From Ficedula albicollis (lineage: Eukaryota > Chordata > Aves > Passeriformes > Muscicapidae), in assembly GCF_000247815.1 (NCBI RefSeq), contig NC_021675.1, forward strand, positions 61,801,962 to 61,865,961: 64,000 bases of DNA, written 5' to 3'. The position numbers and the translations under genes are program-made. Below, piece after piece: positions 1-12,359 of the stretch (position 1 is the stretch's first letter; every line of letters begins with the position of its first letter). A model generated the notes under the pieces. The model was not told the DNA's origin. It was given only the letters and a program-made list of their open reading frames with translations, and did not search any database.

Positions 1-1203
1 AACACAGTGCATCCAGATCCTGAAGTTTCTCCCTATTTCTTTACTACTACATCACTGAGTTCTGAATGAAGCAAAGGTGTGAAATTTCCCATAATTTCAT
101 TTAAACTGCTTCTCTTCCCCCCTCATCCATGGCTACTCTCCTGTGTGGTGCCCAGGAAAGCCTCAACAGAAAATATGCCTGTTCTGCTCACATTGAGCTG
201 GCTCCTGCCATGTCAGCCCAGCTTGTGAGAAGGTCCCAGGCCAGGATCTGCTCTGTGAGGGACCTGTGTGCAGGTAATAATAATCTATATTATCAATCTA
301 TTATAATCTAATAATAATCTAACTAGAGCTGAACACCTACTGCCAAGTACTGAAATCCCAAAGCTGCCCCTTTGGGTCTTGCTTTCCACATCTGTATAAC
401 TGGCCTACTCTGGAGTTCCTTGTGTGGATAGAAAGGGAGCACATGACTCTTGTGAGATGCAGATCACACCCTACATCAAGCTGGTGCTTTTTAGCTTTTA
501 AAATAGAAACCACCAAATTCCCTGTATGATGCAATTGCAGAGATCTTGCATTTCCAGGACATTATATAAACTCATCATGCTGCCTGGGCTATTCTGCATA
601 CATCTGTCATTTATAAGCAGAAACGAAGAAAATCCCTCAGCTTGTTTCTGAAAATCAAACATAAATGTGTGCGCTGCTCAGGGGACAATTGCTTGTCATC
701 TGTTTTTCAAGGGTTCTTTTAACAGAGATTCAGCCAGCCAACACATTGTTCTGCCATGCAGAAGCTGATCTCCAGAAAAAAAAAATAAAATTTATGCATG
801 TAAAAAAATTAGAATAAAGGGTTGTATGTCCCTTCATTACTGTTTCATTTTGCATTCTCTGTAATAGCCCATATCATTATAAATTCATGATGTAGTCCTG
901 TGAATGTCATTGTCATTTAGCATTAGTTAAGTACTGGTTAATAGAACCTCACCATGTTGCTGGGCCACATGTAATGAGCACAGTCACTGAACAGAGACTT
1001 ACTGTGAAAATTTTGCTGCTCCCTCAAAGGCTGTTTAACACTTGAAGTGTTATTAGCACTTTTATCATGTTGGCCAAATTTGACTTGTTACAACCCCTTT
1101 ATCCTAAAATGAATGACAATGGGATTTACTCTCATTTTTTAAGATAATAAGGGTATTTTTTTTTCTTTTTATCTTCTTTAGTATTGCCCAACCACCACCT
1201 TCC

Positions 1204-1205
<2 letters not shown>
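1..1205 (+). repeat. Large tandem duplication, copy 1 (cut by window start)
   Basis: This segment recurs almost unchanged at 1920-3171. The offset is 1919 bases before a 47-base insertion in copy 2 and 1966 after it. I noticed only a few substitutions, for example near 533 and 650. Similarity stops at the C tract at 1206. The copy is noncoding: short ORFs on both strands are simply repeated with it. Because X(1-1205), A(1206-1919), X' and then new sequence follow in order, the simplest reading is a duplicated unit A+X whose first A lies upstream of this window. Confidence 0.95.

Positions 1206-1235
<30 letters not shown>
1206..1235. repeat. C30 homopolymer at duplication junction
   Basis: Thirty consecutive C residues lie exactly where copy 1 of the large duplication ends. 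In copy 2 the matching position (3171/3172) continues into unrelated sequence with no C tract. The run is either a real poly-C/poly-G tract inserted at the junction or a sequencing or assembly artefact such as poly-G read-end calls. Confidence 0.9.
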
Positions 1236-1919
1236 AGGGTGATCACTGACAGCCGTGATGGATGAACTGGGAAAGAAATATTTATAGATATTCATATTGT
1301 TTTTATTTCCATCTCTCCATTCACTGCTAACCTTCCTTCATCCATCCCACATAACATGCCTGTCGTCTTTTATGCATTAATTCCAAATTCAGATTCTTCC
1401 CTCTTCTTTTTTTTTTCCTAGAATTTTATGGTCTTTGAAGATGATGACCACATCTGTTCTTTAGTTATCAAATATGTTTCTTATTTTAATGATTTCCTTT
1501 GTCTTTCTAAGTATCACCTTCAGCAGATCTAAAGTTTGGTCGCACTGATACTTTTCTCATCTCCCATTTACTCTAGCCTGGAGAGAATTTTGCTCCTCTT
1601 GCTCTCAGAGGCTTTCACTTCTCTCTGTCAGTTGTCACACAGCTGCTATTTGGGCAAAGTGTTCTGCCTTTAAGCTTATCTATTTCTGCTACCTTTGTCT
1701 TTTTGATTAGCTGATAAAGCAAATGGAATAAAAGACAGTTCACTCTACTTACTATAACTCCACTGATTGTACTTTGGTTTGGGATTTAATTTCTTTTTTT
1801 AAGCAACTGAGAAGTTGAACATCTTTGGAGGCTGTTTTTGTCTCTAATTAAAAATACTGAATACACAAGAAATTTTGAGTAGTCTCATATCACCTTGGGA
1901 TCTCCCCAGAATAGAGTGA
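1236..1919. other. Noncoding segment between the two large copies
   Basis: This segment is AT- and pyrimidine-rich DNA with no ORF of note and no recognised element. Under the A+X model it is the left part of the second duplicated unit, so a near-identical copy should lie just upstream of the window. Confidence 0.6.
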
Positions 1920-3171
1920 AACACAGTGCATCCAGATCCTGAAGTTTCTCCCTATTTCTTTACTACTACATCACTGAGTTCTGAATGAAGCAAAGGTGTG
2001 AAATTTCCCATAATTTCATTTAAACTGCTTCTCTTCCCCCCTCATCCATGGCTACTCTCCTGTGTGGTGCCCAGGAAAGCCTCAACAGAAAATATGCCTG
2101 TTCTGCTCACATTGAGCTGGCTCCTGCCATGTCAGCCCAGCTTGTGAGAAGGTCCCAGGCCAGGATCTGCTCTGTGAGGGACCTGTATGGAGGTGATAAT
2201 GCCAGGCCAGGATCTGCTCTGTGAGGGACCTGTGTGCAGGTAATAATAATCTATATTATCAATCTATTATAATCTAATAATAATCTAACTAGAGCTGAAC
2301 ACCTACTGCCAAGTACTGAAATCCCAAAGCTGCCCCTTTGGGTCTTGCTTTCCACATCTGTATAACTGGCCTACTCTGGAGTTCCTTGTGTGGATAGAAA
2401 GGGAGCACATGACTCTTGTGAGATGCAGATCACACCCTACATCAAGCTGGTGCTTTTTAGCTTTTAAAATAGAAACCACCAAATTCCCTGTATGATGCAA
2501 TTGTAGAGATCTTGCATTTCCAGGACATTATATAAACTCATCATGCTGCCTGGGCTATTCTGCATACATCTGTCATTTATAAGCAGAAACGAAGAAAATC
2601 CCTCAGCTTGTTTCTGAAACTCAAACATAAATGTGTGCGCTGCTCAGGGGACAATTGCTTGTCATCTGTTTTTCAAGGGTTCTTTTAACAGAGATTCAGC
2701 CAGCCAACACATTGTTCTGCCATGCAGAAGCTGATCTCCAGAAAAAAAAAATAAAATTTATGCATGTAAAAAAATTAGAATAAAGGGTTGTATGTCCCTT
2801 CATTACTGTTTCATTTTGCATTCTCTGTAATAGCCCATATCATTATAAATTCATGATGTAGTCCTGTGAATGTCATTGTCATTTAGCATTAGTTAAGTAC
2901 TGGTTAATAGAACCTCACCATGTTGCTGGGCCACATGTAATGAGCACAGTCACTGAACAGAGACTTACTGTGAAAATTTTGCTGCTCCCTCAAAGGCTGT
3001 TTAACACTTGAAGTGTTATTAGCACTTTTATCATGTTGGCCAAATTTGACTTGTTACAACCCCTTTATCCTAAAATGAATGACAATGGGATTTACTCTCA
3101 TTTTTTAAGATAATAAGGGTATTTTTTTTTCTTTTTATCTTCTTTAGTATTGCCCAACCACCACCTTCCAA
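1920..3171 (+). repeat. Large tandem duplication, copy 2
   Basis: This is the second copy of 1-1205. It carries an internal 47-base tandem duplication (2155-2248) that copy 1 lacks. Apart from that it differs by only a few bases. It ends at 3171, where the sequence diverges from the C tract seen after copy 1. It contains no gene. Confidence 0.95.
2155..2248 (+). repeat. Nested 47-bp tandem duplication
   Basis: Bases 2155-2201 and 2202-2248 are the same 47-bp unit, starting CCAGGCCAGGATCTGCTCTG. The last 20 bases of the units differ at about three places. Only the second unit matches copy 1 (near 236-282) closely, so the first unit was added in copy 2 or lost from copy 1. Confidence 0.9.
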
Positions 3172-4254
3172 GACTTCATCAAACAACAAAGTGTCAACCA
3201 CAAGCCAAAGGGGTAGAGTCCTTCTGGGACTGCCAGAGTGTCAGCTGTGTAATGCCTCAGTTCCACCACCTTGTAGGAGCTCAGCTTGGCTCCTTCTGAC
3301 CACAGTGATCAGTCATTTCCCCATCTTTCTTTTCTCCATCACTGGCACATGTAAGATGTTTTCCAGCAGTTTGTTCCCTGGTCTCCCCCAGCTGTCACTC
3401 TCCCCCGGGCAGAAGTGGGAGACAATCAGGAGTGACTGAGGCTCTCAGACAAGTTCTTAATATTCCAAGGTTTCTGCCCACACACTGATGTTCAGGAACC
3501 TCTGTTTCTCTCCACACAGCAGAAAGACATATTTCTTTCCAAAGAAAGCCAAGATGTTTCATCATCCAGAGGTACAAGCAATTATCAAACCCATGGTTCC
3601 AGTCCAGCATATTACTTGCCAGGAAAACAGCTCACTTGACATTACTTGTAGACAGTTTTCAGCATAACACAGTGAAAAATTCCTAAGAAAACACATTTGG
3701 CATTATTTTAGCCTGTTTCTGCTTAGTTCAGGAAATCCCTCATTCTTTTTGGTCCTGATTCCATTTAATTTCATTTCTATGGCAGTATTTGTTATATGGA
3801 AGTTGTTAGCTAACAGAAAAGTAAAATTAAAAAAAAAAATAGCACATCCATGGCCTTATTGAAACAACACTATTGTCTAAAATTCAAGCTTTTTTCCCTG
3901 ATCATGGCTACTTCCACGGCTTCATTACAATTCAGAGTATGTGTCTTTATGAAAAATTCCCCAGCCCAGCTCAGCAGAAGCCAAGGGGACTGGCTCAATA
4001 TCATGGCTGCTGGGTGGGATTTTGGGGCCAGTGACCTCTGAATAGTCACATTTTTATCACTGCAAACGTTTCCAACTCCCCCAGCTGTGAAAATGCCCTT
4101 TGGAGACCTGCCTAAGGTGGGCCAGGTGCTCCCAATACATATCTTTTTGTCTGCATTTGAAGCCCATGTTTGAACTGCCATACTCTGTTATGCTCTGAGC
4201 CTGTTCTGAGCAGGAATTTTGGTACTTTCTCCACCATTCTGCTAGGCACTCTGT
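3172..4254. other. Single-copy noncoding DNA
   Basis: ORFs up to about 100 codons overlap on both strands (for example 3870-4181 minus), have no recognisable domain and lack splice context. A short A run lies at 3830-3839. I see no element here. Confidence 0.6.
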
Positions 4255-4402
4255 CAGGAATCAGTTTTACTGATGGCTAGAGAAGAAAAGAAATTTGCTC
4301 TACCTTGGCAGCAGTGGGGCACATCTCTCAGGAATCAGTTTTACTGATGGCTAGAGAAGAAGAGAAATTTGCTTTACCTTGGCAGCAGTGGGGCACATCT
4401 CT
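4255..4402 (+). repeat. 74-bp exact-abutting tandem duplication
   Basis: Unit 4255-4328 is repeated at 4329-4402 with no spacer. I see two differences (AAAAG versus AGAAG, and GCTCT versus GCTTT). The unit begins CAGGAATCAGTTTTACTGAT. Confidence 0.95.
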
Positions 4403-5154
4403 TCTGAACCCTTCTGAGCCTCACTAAAACACATCTTTGGTGTTCTGCCTTGATAGTGACCACCAGCACAGCCGGAAACACTGCAAAGGCATCCAGTGAC
4501 AGTCAAGAGAGCACAGAAAAAATTTCCTTGAGAGCTATTTGCTTGGGTTCTGGGGGTACTTTTTGGTACCACAAAAAGGTGTTTCAGAGCTGTTTCTGTC
4601 ACCCCTCCTCCCCACAGAGCTCAGTGGGCTCACAGTGCCAAGGTGGCAGGAGCTGAGTGCAAAAGGGAACATGCAGGAGAAAACTGGACTGTCCTTTACA
4701 AAGTAATGGCCATTTCTTTCTGCTTTCTGATATGAAAATAAATGTTCCCTTTTCTGTGTTTAAAGTTATTGGCCTGCACTGTTCTTGCTTCATCTGGTGT
4801 CTTTCTCTTAAATCTCTGTTGTGCAATATGGATGTTCAAACATATTTGTACACTAGTCTATCACTATATTTTCTTTTCAGGTCCACAGTCCACACCATCT
4901 CAAAGAATATTAGATTTACTAATGATCCTTCTTTTGAAGCAAGGGTTTATCTTGTAGGAAGGAAATACAACTCTTCTGCTCAGTAGTTCTGTTCTTCCTC
5001 CATGACTCTGCTGACTAGCATAAAAATAGTAAAATTTCCAATTTTTACAATCTTCCCCTGTGAAGGTTTCAATTGGAAGATCTAAAACTCACTGTGTTCT
5101 CCTCTGTGCTGCTCACAAAAGACCCATTTTTGTACACATGCATAAAAATTTCCC
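4403..5154. other. Noncoding DNA
   Basis: Overlapping short ORFs lie on both strands around 4450-4990. The longest (4657-4986 plus, 109 codons) has a hydrophobic, cysteine-rich translation typical of chance reading of T-rich DNA. No feature is supported. Confidence 0.6.
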
Positions 5155-5202
5155 TAATCTAATCTAATCTAATCTAATCTAATCTAATCTAATCTAATCT
5201 AA
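5155..5202 (+). repeat. (AATCT)9 pentanucleotide microsatellite
   Basis: Nine perfect AATCT units run from 5156 to 5200. The lack of interruptions suggests the array is young and probably length-polymorphic. Confidence 0.95.
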
Positions 5203-8200
5203 CTGCCACAGAAAAGACATTTCTCCCTGTGGAAAAGGGGATTCTTTTGGTTACTGGAGCCCAGGAGAAGATCAATTGCTTCAGAGCCTTCAGTCTAAGG
5301 AAACATTATTCCTGGTTGCACTCAAAAATATTTAAATAATAATAATTAAAATTTAATAAATAAAATCTTGAATAAGGATATCAATCTTTAATCATTCAAC
5401 TACTAAGCAACATAATAAAAAGTTAATATGATTATAATGTGTTATTAATGAACAATTAATTACTAAAATTGGGAGGTAAAGCTGATGGCTGAGGAAGTGG
5501 TTTAGTGTAAATTATTAAAACAGAGTTTTGATCTTCCATCTATAATGTCCAGTGGGCTTAGAACTGAATATGGACCAAACTGCATTTTCAAAGCTACACA
5601 GATATAAATCCACAGGAGAAAACTGGCTGTATACTTTCTTGTAGTGACGGTTTGATTGTGGACTTTCTGGTAGTTAATGCTAGAGATTTTTAGAGTGCTG
5701 TCTGTTGGTGGAGATGATTGTTAGTTAATTTTATCAGAAGATATATAGTAGCCCTTATGTTATTCCCGCAGTACAACTGTGAAGGGAAACAAAAGTCAAA
5801 ATCCTAGAATAATTTCATTTTGACTTCTCATTATTTACTTTTTCCAGCTCTTCAGTTTGTATTTTTCTTTATTGCAAATAGTTTATACTAGCTCATTCTG
5901 TGAATATACAAATAGAGAACTTCAGACACAGGAGCTGGCAGCTTTCTCACATTCAGCAGTGGAAACATAAAGCCAGAAGGAAAGTCTGTGATAATCCAGT
6001 CTAGTCTTTTCCATAACACAAACTATGGCATCCCATCTACTGAACCATGCACTGAACTCAGGAACTCTTCAACAAACCTATGCTTCATTTTAAAAAAGGC
6101 ATTCAGTTTTGATTAAGAAATCTCTGCTAGTGCAGACTTCACCATGAGCCTGATAAAATTGTGCCAGTGATTATCAAACCCTCACTTCAAAGAGCCTGGT
6201 TTTGTCTCCAATTGAATTTCAGGAATACAAATCCATTGAGATCCTAGTACAAGAGAGGAGAGTCTGAGTCCATTCAAACGGCTTCAGCCTCCTCCTCCTC
6301 CTCCTTCTCACTACATAAGCCTTCACAAATCCATCCACAACATTGCCATCACTTCTGTAGCAAACTTTCCTCTCATTTCCCACTCATTCCACTTCCTGTG
6401 TCTCCTCTTTGCTCAGCCTTGTCATTAAATTTCAAGCAACCTGTAGAGATCTCAAGGGCAACTCTCACAACAAGGATTTGTATGCTAATTTTCTGTCATG
6501 GTTGGTAAATTAAGAAATAAGGAGCTTATTCCAAAAAAACTACATTTTCAACCCTTATAGGGCTTCCCAAATAAAGAAAAAAAATGTCACTTTATAAGCT
6601 ACTTAAGAGGAAAGATGTTTCTCTGCTTTCATAGATTACCTTTTTTCTTTGCACTAAAGCTGGTAAAGAGCTGTTAAAGTTTTTGGTACTTTTTGAAACA
6701 TACCATTCACCTCTTCAGACCTGTTTTTTTATTGTGCCTGCCTAACTGCCTGTTTTACCATTACACTCTGACAGGTTATGGACACGTTATTTATTTTATA
6801 TCAGGATAGTTTAGCACCCTTGAATCCTATGAATCATCCTCCATCACTAAGTGTGTGAATAACACAACAATTTCCTTCACAGGGAAGGCTTCACAGGGAG
6901 TCGAATTCAAATCGCTGAGCTGTGTTCAAGTGCCAGAGCTGTGAGTGTGACAACTATTCATAATAACCACAGTTCTAGATTTCTGAATGTCACAAAATAA
7001 AAGCCTCCTTTCAAAAAATTCCAAGAAACTGAATGTCAATCTCAGTTTTCAATCCTTTCATTGAAACCTTCTCCAGAGCACGTTGCCCTTGTATTTCTTA
7101 TTAAGTTAGCCTTTAAATCATTATAAATTCTGGTTTTATAATTACTAAAATAACAGCTTTGTGTTATTGCTTTCATCTGTCCACTGTGGACATAAACATG
7201 GTGTAATCATAGCCACATTTCTTTTTTTCTCCAGCACTTCATTTTTATTTATGATCAGTCCCATATAAAGGGAGAAATTCATTCTCAGTGTGAAAGCATA
7301 AGGCCCTTGGAAGAGAAAGAGAAGAGAAAGAAAACAGTGCAATGTGTGTCCAATTCAGCCAGAAAAATTATTCCATTATGATCAAGACTTGATAAAAAAA
7401 ACCCAACACTTCACATCTTAAGCAATGGTAATACAACATTATATAAAACTTGTGGGATGTTTCAGCCTAGCTCCAATTTAAAAGCTGTATTAATAGTGCA
7501 GTAAGCCCTTTAAAAGAACAACGGTTTCCACAAACCTCCAAATCCCAGGTAATTAGGGTTTTCAATCATGACAGTGTTCTTATAATAATGGCAGTTTTGG
7601 CAAATAGCAGGTACTCACAGCTCACTGAGGAGCTGTATTCTCACTTGAGACCTGCCATCACCAGCCTAATTGCTTCCCAGTGATACAATAGCATTTTTGT
7701 TCAACTATCATCTTTTGTTATTCTGGAATTGGAACTGAATATTGTGAAATTTAACTTCTCTGCTCTAAGCTACAAAGAGCTTTTCATGGCATGTTTAAAA
7801 ATACTGGCATGTGCTGTTTTCTCTTGTGTTTACAGAGAGAATGAACATTTATTTATCACAAGAATAAGAGTCTGGGCTTCCTTAAGTTGAAACTCTGTGA
7901 GAGTTTAAAAAATACAACACATAAAGGTCACTGGAACCTTTACAGAGTAGATGAGACGACTAATGAAAAAGCCACAGGACCTATTCTTGCTTCAGTTACC
8001 AGCCAAGAACTTTTATATCCACAACTGGTTCCACCAGATCTTCTGTGCTTGCAGGCAGCCTTGTCCATGTCTTAAAGAAATCAGGGCTCTATTACTCAAC
8101 TGGAAATTTCCATTATTACTAGTATTTAGCAATCCCACGTAAGATTGATAATTTCAGGGCAGAAACATGTAGCAAGCCTGAGGATCCCCATCGTGCACAG

Positions 8201-11200
8201 GGCAGATGGGGCAGCAGTAGCCCTGCAAGAGGCCACTGGTAGCCACCCCAAAGTGGAGGCACTGCTGCTCTGTCCTGCATCCTCAGCCTGGTGGCATTTG
8301 TCACAAATTCCAGACATGCAACATTTCGTTTACCTGTCACTGTGTAGCGGCTCCACAATGGCCACCACAGTGATGCAGACACTACATGAAATAAATAAAG
8401 TCAGTGCTCACACTGCTTGGTGCTGGATGGTGCATAAGCACTTCTGTGAAGTCAGGGCAGCTTCTTTATTTTCCCTCACATGTTCTTTTTGTCTCTTTCC
8501 AAAAGCACCTATCTAGGAAGATTTATTCTAGTGTTTTCAGTCCTGAGGAGACTCTTCTAAAGTACCTTTGGCTGAATATACAATAATTTTTGGTTTCTAG
8601 GCTGATTGAATTCCATTACTTTAGCAGAAAAGAAGGAAACTCTTCTACAAGTAAAAACGTCCCAAACTGCCTTTGCATACTGCTATGGAGACAATATTTT
8701 GGTCTGGGGGGAATCTTTAAATCATGAATCCTTCTGAGTTAGGACAACTTCATGTAAGAATTTCTCAGTCTGCCTGAGCAGTGCTTCTCCCAAAGGTCTT
8801 GCTTGTGTTGCAGTAGCCAAGCTTGAGATGTAAAAAGCAAAAATTACTGTGTTCAGGTCTGCACCTTGCTGAAGGGACCATAAGGGCTCCAGGAAATCTG
8901 CAGATGGAAGAAGATTTTCTCAGCAGCAGTTGCAATGTGAATCTCTGGTGGCACAGAGCACACAGGCTGGGTTTGATCCACCTGCTAATTTCACCACTTT
9001 CCCCCTGTATTTCTTCTTATCAGCTAACACAAGCATGCTCCATGTAAAGGAACCTAACATAGGGAATTGCACTGGCTCTGTAGAGCTAAAAGAAAAGACA
9101 CAAAGATTCATTTATAGCAATTGTAAAATTACTTATTTCGTCTTTCTGAAGGGCATAAAGATTATAATTTATCCTAAATTTAGTTCTTTGAGGCCATAAC
9201 CAGCCTCTTCTATTGTCTAAACCGATATCTATTTAGCATATACTAATTCTCAAACGATCTGTGTTGGAAACAGCTTTGCAGACACATCCTGGGCAGTCAA
9301 ATCCAGGATAATAAACCCCCACTGACTGTGTCTGCCCAGTGTTGTGGGGACGCCAGGGTGCTCCTTCCTCACTGGCTGGGTGATGCTCTTCCTCCACCTT
9401 CACCAAGGAAAAAGAGCTCTGTTTCCCAGGGGAGCTGGTACAAAATGCCCTCTGAGGAAGTTTTTCCCATCTCAAGTCCAGCTGAGAAATTCCTGTCCCT
9501 AGGAAGGATGAGAAGCTGATCACAGGAGCTGTTTGAGGGAATTTTCTCTAAGTGGAGTAGCAGTGGAACAAAAGAGACACTCCTGGAGCCAGCTGGGGTC
9601 CAGAACTCCTCTGGGTCCATCCTCATGGGCCCCTGGAGTAGATATGGTCAGATGATGTGGTCAGCCTTCACACCAGCTGCCTATATCAGCCTGCCCAACA
9701 ATGACCCTGTGGAGGTCATGGGCGTTTTTCTAGTAAGAACAGACCTCAGGGAAGCCAAGAGCCCTGTCTGGCAGTCCAGCAGATGTCCATGTGCCAGGAA
9801 TGTGGCAGCACTTAAGGATACGAGCAGCAATCTTCTCCAGAACAAATGGTGAGAACAACTGCATGGAGAACAGGCAAACTGTGTAGGGACAGGTACCATG
9901 GTACCTCCATCAGGTGGCAAAGAGGAAATGGTTCTGGGAAGGGAAACAGAAGCAGTAAGGCATCAGCCATGGCTTTTCTACTCCAGAGTATTTTCTTTTC
10001 ACAGGATTACTCGGGGATCCCCAAGGAAACTTCTGAGCCCACTACAGGACAGGAAAGTCTCCCCACCTAAACTTGGATAAGCATTATTTAACTGATCTAA
10101 TTCACCGTAAAGAATCATCTTTTATTATTCACCAATATCAGAAGAATCAATTATTTGCCAACCATCCCATTAGCAATGATGGGGAGTGAGAAGGCAGTAA
10201 ATTTGAAATGGATTATGCATTGTAAATTCACTAGTGCTGCTCTCCTCTAGCCTGGCCTGATACAAGTTTTTAACCGATATTGCTGGAATGAAACCTGGCC
10301 CCTGTGTTTTATGGAGTTGTTCATAAGTTATACCTTGCTTGGCTCATTTGGATGAAATGGCCTAGGACTCCAGCTCTGTAACAGCATCATACTCTGGATT
10401 TAATTTAACTTCAAAAAGTAAATAGCCTGTTTTGTTTTGACGTCAAAATAGTTCTGATGCTAGAGTGGTTGATATCCGAGGGACTTGGCCATCAAAGCCC
10501 AGTTGCTGTCAGCATGCCCATTATTGAAGCCAAGTTTTTAAACTACTTTCCAGAAATATATGACAAACTATCCTCCTTCACATATGCATAATTTTTAACA
10601 TTCACGTTGCTGGTACAGAGCCAGAGCTGCTGTGTTAGCTGTGCTCATTAGGATCCCAAATGGCTCTGCTAAAACCAATGGGAGCTGTTTTGTTCTGCCT
10701 GTCACAGCAATAGAAAACTGGGATGCAGTGGCTGTGCTGTGCAGTGAGGATACCTTTACCTGGACATATGTCCTAGAGGTTGCTCTGGGGACCAGTTAAA
10801 AACAGGAGTACATGACTGTGGTGCTCTAGCAAGCTGTGCTGTGTTCTGTTAGAGCTTCTCTACACTGAGAATAAATACCTATCTTTCACTCAGAAAACAA
10901 TGTTAGTGCCTTAACTGAAGCCATAAGGGAGGGCAGGTAGGTGTGGAACCACCCTGGCCCTGTGTTGATGACAGTGGCACACTGAACATATCAAGGAAAG
11001 GACTCACAACTCTTGAAGTCCCACTCCAAAGCAAAGTTCATTGTTGCTTAAAAATTGTGATGAAAAGGACAAAACGGATGTAACGTATTTTCTTTTCTTC
11101 TTCATTCTGCCCTCAGTGGCTGACAATCCAATTAAAAAAAATATTTCATCATGGTGTTATTCCCTAATTTCTTCTCCTCTTTGTCTTATGGAACTGTAAG

Positions 11201-12210
11201 CAGGAGAAAGTGAGATTTCTTCTTCCTTCTTAGCCATACTTATCTGAGCTCTCCTTTGTAAAAAAAGAGTTAGAGGCTCCACAGAGAGAATGCCCCAAGA
11301 GTATCTGGGACACCAATGTGCCAGCAGATGGGATGCAGACCCACAGGGTCCTGGACTCTGTTGGACTGGCAGCTGGAGGGGATGAAAAATACCTGGAGGC
11401 ACTTCATCAGTAGCAGATGCCTTTGCTTCAGCAACTGAAGGAAGCCCCAGAGCCCTGTGATCAGCCTCTGCATTGTGCTGTTTGCCTCACCTTTCACCAT
11501 CACTACTGCTGAGCTTACAAAATTTTGGCTTTAATATAGTTCCAGAAATCTGAATTTGCTCTTGGCCAATGGTTCAGAGCATAGCAAAGAGCAAATGTAA
11601 ATATTTTTAATATCTTGATATATCTTTGCTATAAAGAGGAAACAGAGAACGACATGCCAGCTATTTTACTGGGTCATTGCAAAATCCATCTCTCCCCCGT
11701 GCAGCAATCGCTAATGCAACGGGAGCCATACGGGAACATTCAGTTCAAGATCTGCAGCATGATATCATATGCTGGGAGATTTACTTTGTCAGGGAGGAGG
11801 AGACTGGAGAAACCCAATGAGCTGCAAACACAGGCAGGGCAGAGAGAGGGAAACTGAGCTGAATATCAACAAAACCTTTCTTTTCAAGCACCTTTACCTC
11901 CTGGAGCATAAAGGTAGATGAGAGAAAGGAGATGTGTGAATTGTCCCAAAGAGCCCATTTAAGTGGTTTTTGTCTTATCATCAGAGGAATAAGGAAGCAG
12001 TGGGACTCAGGTCAGGATCAAGAGTGTATTTTAAGTGCTTTTTCCCCCTCAGGAATCATTCTGGGAAAGGCAGATGAGAGAGAGGAGAAAAACTAGACTG
12101 AGCTTTGACATGGCATTTGTAAGTGCTCCTTTTTCCTTTTGCTTTTAAATTTCATATTTAACTTGTTTCATATGGAGAGAGAAGAGACTGAGGCTGTGGA
12201 AATCACAGAA
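5203..12210. other. Long noncoding stretch with GC-richer patches
   Basis: This is about 7 kb without a supportable gene. It is very AT-rich at 5330-5520. A short CCT run lies at 6288-6305, a purine stretch at 7311-7332, and a perfect 14-bp palindrome at 9892-9905. GC-richer patches at about 8145-8500 and 9290-10000 carry overlapping ORFs of up to 123 codons on both strands, without recognisable domains. No CR1 fragment or tandem duplication was seen, which contrasts with the right half of the window. Confidence 0.55.
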
Positions 12211-12359
12211 AACCACTCATAGAGAGCTCTCTGACATTTCTGCCTTTTTCCTTGTCACTGAAAGAGATACAAAGAATTGGTGTGATTCAACCACTCATAG
12301 AGAGCTCTCTGACATTTCTTTTTCCTTTTCACTGAAAGAGATACAAAGAATTGGTGTGA
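12211..12359 (+). repeat. ~73-bp tandem duplication
   Basis: Copies at 12211-12285 and 12289-12359 are separated by three bases. Both run from AACCACTCATAGAGAGCTCT to AAAGAATTGGTGTGA and differ by a small indel in the T-rich middle. Confidence 0.93.

Noticed and set aside
337..534. Identical 65-codon minus-strand ORFs here and at 2303-2500
   Set aside because: They are identical only because the whole 2-kb block is duplicated. The frame has no domain and no coding signal.
1104..1295. ORF with a glycine run on the minus strand
   Set aside because: The glycines come from reading the C30 homopolymer.
8145..8516. 123-codon plus ORF in a GC-richer patch
   Set aside because: Opposing ORFs of similar size overlap it, no family is recognised, and no splice or start context was seen.
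9892..9905. Perfect 14-bp palindrome GGTACCATGGTACC
   Set aside because: One short palindrome in 64 kb is not beyond chance and has no associated structure.
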